Part shown: one piece after another, positions 5,385 through 5,868 of the stretch
Layout of the letters: each line of letters starts with the position of its first letter
Numbering within the stretch: the stretch's first letter is position 1
Source: Desulfobacterales bacterium
Lineage (GTDB): Bacteria > Desulfobacterota > Desulfobacteria > Desulfobacterales > JAFDCJ01
Length of the DNA: 5,868 nucleotides
Direction: 5' to 3'
Assembly (NCBI GenBank): GCA_020345785.1
Contig: CP070771.1
Span: 1,462,348-1,468,215 of the forward strand
The notes under the pieces: model-generated
Told to the model about the DNA's origin: nothing
Database searches by the model: none
Seen by the model: only the letters and a program-made list of their open reading frames with translations
Translations under genes and position numbers: made by a program

Positions 5385-5390
5385 AGGAGG
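5385..5390 (+). promoter_or_regulatory. Shine-Dalgarno AGGAGG that decides the Amt start
   Basis: AGGAGG ends ten bases before ATG 5401. It is the strongest ribosome binding site near this gene and favours translation from the PII-like leader. The internal GTG 5440 and TTG 5455 have no comparable site. Confidence 0.8.
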
Positions 5391-5400
5391 AAACCGCTAG

Positions 5401-5451
5401 ATGAAAAAAATTGAAGCAGTTATCAAGCCTTTTAAGCTGGTGGAAGTTAAG
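5401..5451 (+). pseudogene. In-frame glnB/glnK 5' remnant fused to the Amt gene
   Basis: Seventeen codons encode the first beta-strand and the beginning of helix 1 of a PII protein, and nothing of the rest. The T-loop and nucleotide-binding residues are absent, so no PII function can remain. The fragment joins directly to a basic residue (Arg18) and the hydrophobic core of the Amt signal peptide. glnB/glnK and amt genes are commonly adjacent, so an in-frame deletion between them would give this product and would leave glnB's promoter and ribosome binding site in front of amt. Recombination with another glnB copy is an alternative. It may now act only as a leader. Confidence 0.7.
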
Positions 5452-5868
5452 AGATTGGTATTTATAACGTTGTTTACCGTAATATTTATTTCCCGCACGT
5501 GGGCGGGTGATGAACCGCCGACAATAGAATCGAATAGAAACCTGATCGATCTGGTACAGTCCCATGCCGATTATGTCTGGACCCTGGTTGCCGCAGCCTT
5601 GGTGTTTTTTATGCAGGCCGGTTTTGCCATGGTGGAAACCGGTTTCACCCGGGCTAAAAATGCCGTCAATATCATGATGAAAAACCTGATGGATTTCTCC
5701 ATGGGCTCCTTGGCTTTCTGGGCCGTCGGTTTCGGCGTCATGTTCGGAGCATCATCAACCGGCTGGTTCGGAACATCCGGTTTCTTCCTTTCCGACTTTC
5801 AGGTCGGCGGCGATCCATGGGTGCTGGCTTTCTGGATGTTCCAGGTCGTATTTTGTGCCACGGCAGCC
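5401..5868 (+). CDS. amtB: Ammonium transporter (Amt family) with a PII (GlnB)-like N-terminal leader, 3' end outside window
   Basis: This is an ammonium channel of the inner membrane, with 156 codons in the window out of about 430-480 expected. Residues 1-17, MKKIEAVIKPFKLVEVK, match the N-terminus of PII proteins (MKK[IV]EAIIKPFKLDEVK) almost exactly, with Val14 where Asp is usual. Residues 19-31 are a hydrophobic signal-peptide core, with likely cleavage near TWA-G (33-36). The mature part begins in DEPP and shows the Amt start ADYVWTLVAAALVFFMQAGFAMVE in outline (56-79), ETGFTRAKNAVNIMMKN (79-95), a second membrane segment (about 98-116) and FWMFQVVF (144-151), whose FQxxF corresponds to the periplasmic Phe gate region. 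The frame is uninterrupted. ATG 5401 is chosen for its AGGAGG. GTG 5440 would give a more ordinary Amt signal peptide (MEVKRLVF...). A sigma-54 promoter precedes it. Amt identity is firm. The chimeric start is seen directly, and its origin is inferred. Confidence 0.93.
   Translation, partial: MKKIEAVIKPFKLVEVKRLVFITLFTVIFISRTWAGDEPPTIESNRNLIDLVQSHADYVWTLVAAALVFFMQAGFAMVETGFTRAKNAVNIMMKNLMDFSMGSLAFWAVGFGVMFGASSTGWFGTSGFFLSDFQVGGDPWVLAFWMFQVVFCATAA

Larger units (their letters stand above)
4677..5400. other. Long intergenic region without a supported gene
   Basis: The 724-nt stretch changes character along its length. It runs from octamer-like purine-rich repeats (4754-4815), through a GC-moderate part with a strong hairpin (5006-5048), to a very AT-rich part with dyads (5160-5300), and finally the Amt promoter and ribosome binding site (5317-5390). 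Open frames here (for example 4886-5161 on the minus strand) have no ribosome binding site, recognisable domain or credible composition. Confidence 0.6.

Noticed and set aside
5401..5451. A separate short PII peptide or upstream ORF preceding amt
   Set aside because: There is no stop codon between it and the Amt sequence; the frame is continuous, so it is a fusion rather than an independent peptide.
5287..5565. 92-residue minus-strand open frame
   Set aside because: It lies antisense to the Amt start and promoter, and its composition is that of a shadow frame.

Overview
The window looks like a piece of a Gram-negative, probably deltaproteobacterial (Desulfobacterota-like), chromosome. This placement is an inference. 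It rests on the style of the sigma-54 activator, the branched-chain amino acid type ABC genes, the cyclic-nucleotide-binding protein with a Cys-rich C-terminal module, the ammonium channel behind a -24/-12 promoter, and intergenic tandem heptamers and GC-rich hairpins. No RNA gene, CRISPR array or insertion sequence was seen.

Layout. Positions 1-1340 (+) hold the 3' part of a livG-type ATPase gene overlapping a complete livF-type ATPase gene. Positions 1341-1545 form a convergent intergenic gap framed by two oppositely oriented 7-nt-periodic arrays. On the minus strand, a 520-residue GAF / AAA+ / Fis-type sigma-54 activator (2326-3888) lies upstream of a 199-residue cNMP-binding protein with a C-terminal Cys4 module (1546-2145). 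Positions 3889-4436 are a long divergent regulatory region containing a good -24/-12 promoter pointing right and several perfect dyads. It leads to a 79-residue Cys4 zinc-ribbon-like protein of unknown function (4437-4676). Positions 4677-5400 hold no convincing gene but contain octamer repeats, a perfect 14-bp hairpin, AT-rich dyads and a second -24/-12 promoter. From 5401 to the right edge runs the 5' part of an ammonium transporter (Amt) gene.

The most unusual item is the start of that Amt gene. Its first 17 codons read MKKIEAVIKPFKLVEVK, which is the canonical N-terminus of a PII signal protein (GlnB/GlnK). They run in frame into an Amt signal peptide and Amt transmembrane segments. A strong Shine-Dalgarno and a sigma-54 promoter lie just upstream. 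The simplest reading is that a glnB-type 5' end has been joined to amt, by deletion within an ancestral glnB-amt pair or by recombination with a glnB copy elsewhere.

Taken together, the right two thirds is a sigma-54 regulatory neighbourhood: one activator gene and two sigma-54 promoters. Each promoter has a 17-bp TGT-N11-ACA palindrome about 130-210 bp upstream of its predicted transcription start. Whether this activator acts on either promoter cannot be decided from the sequence.
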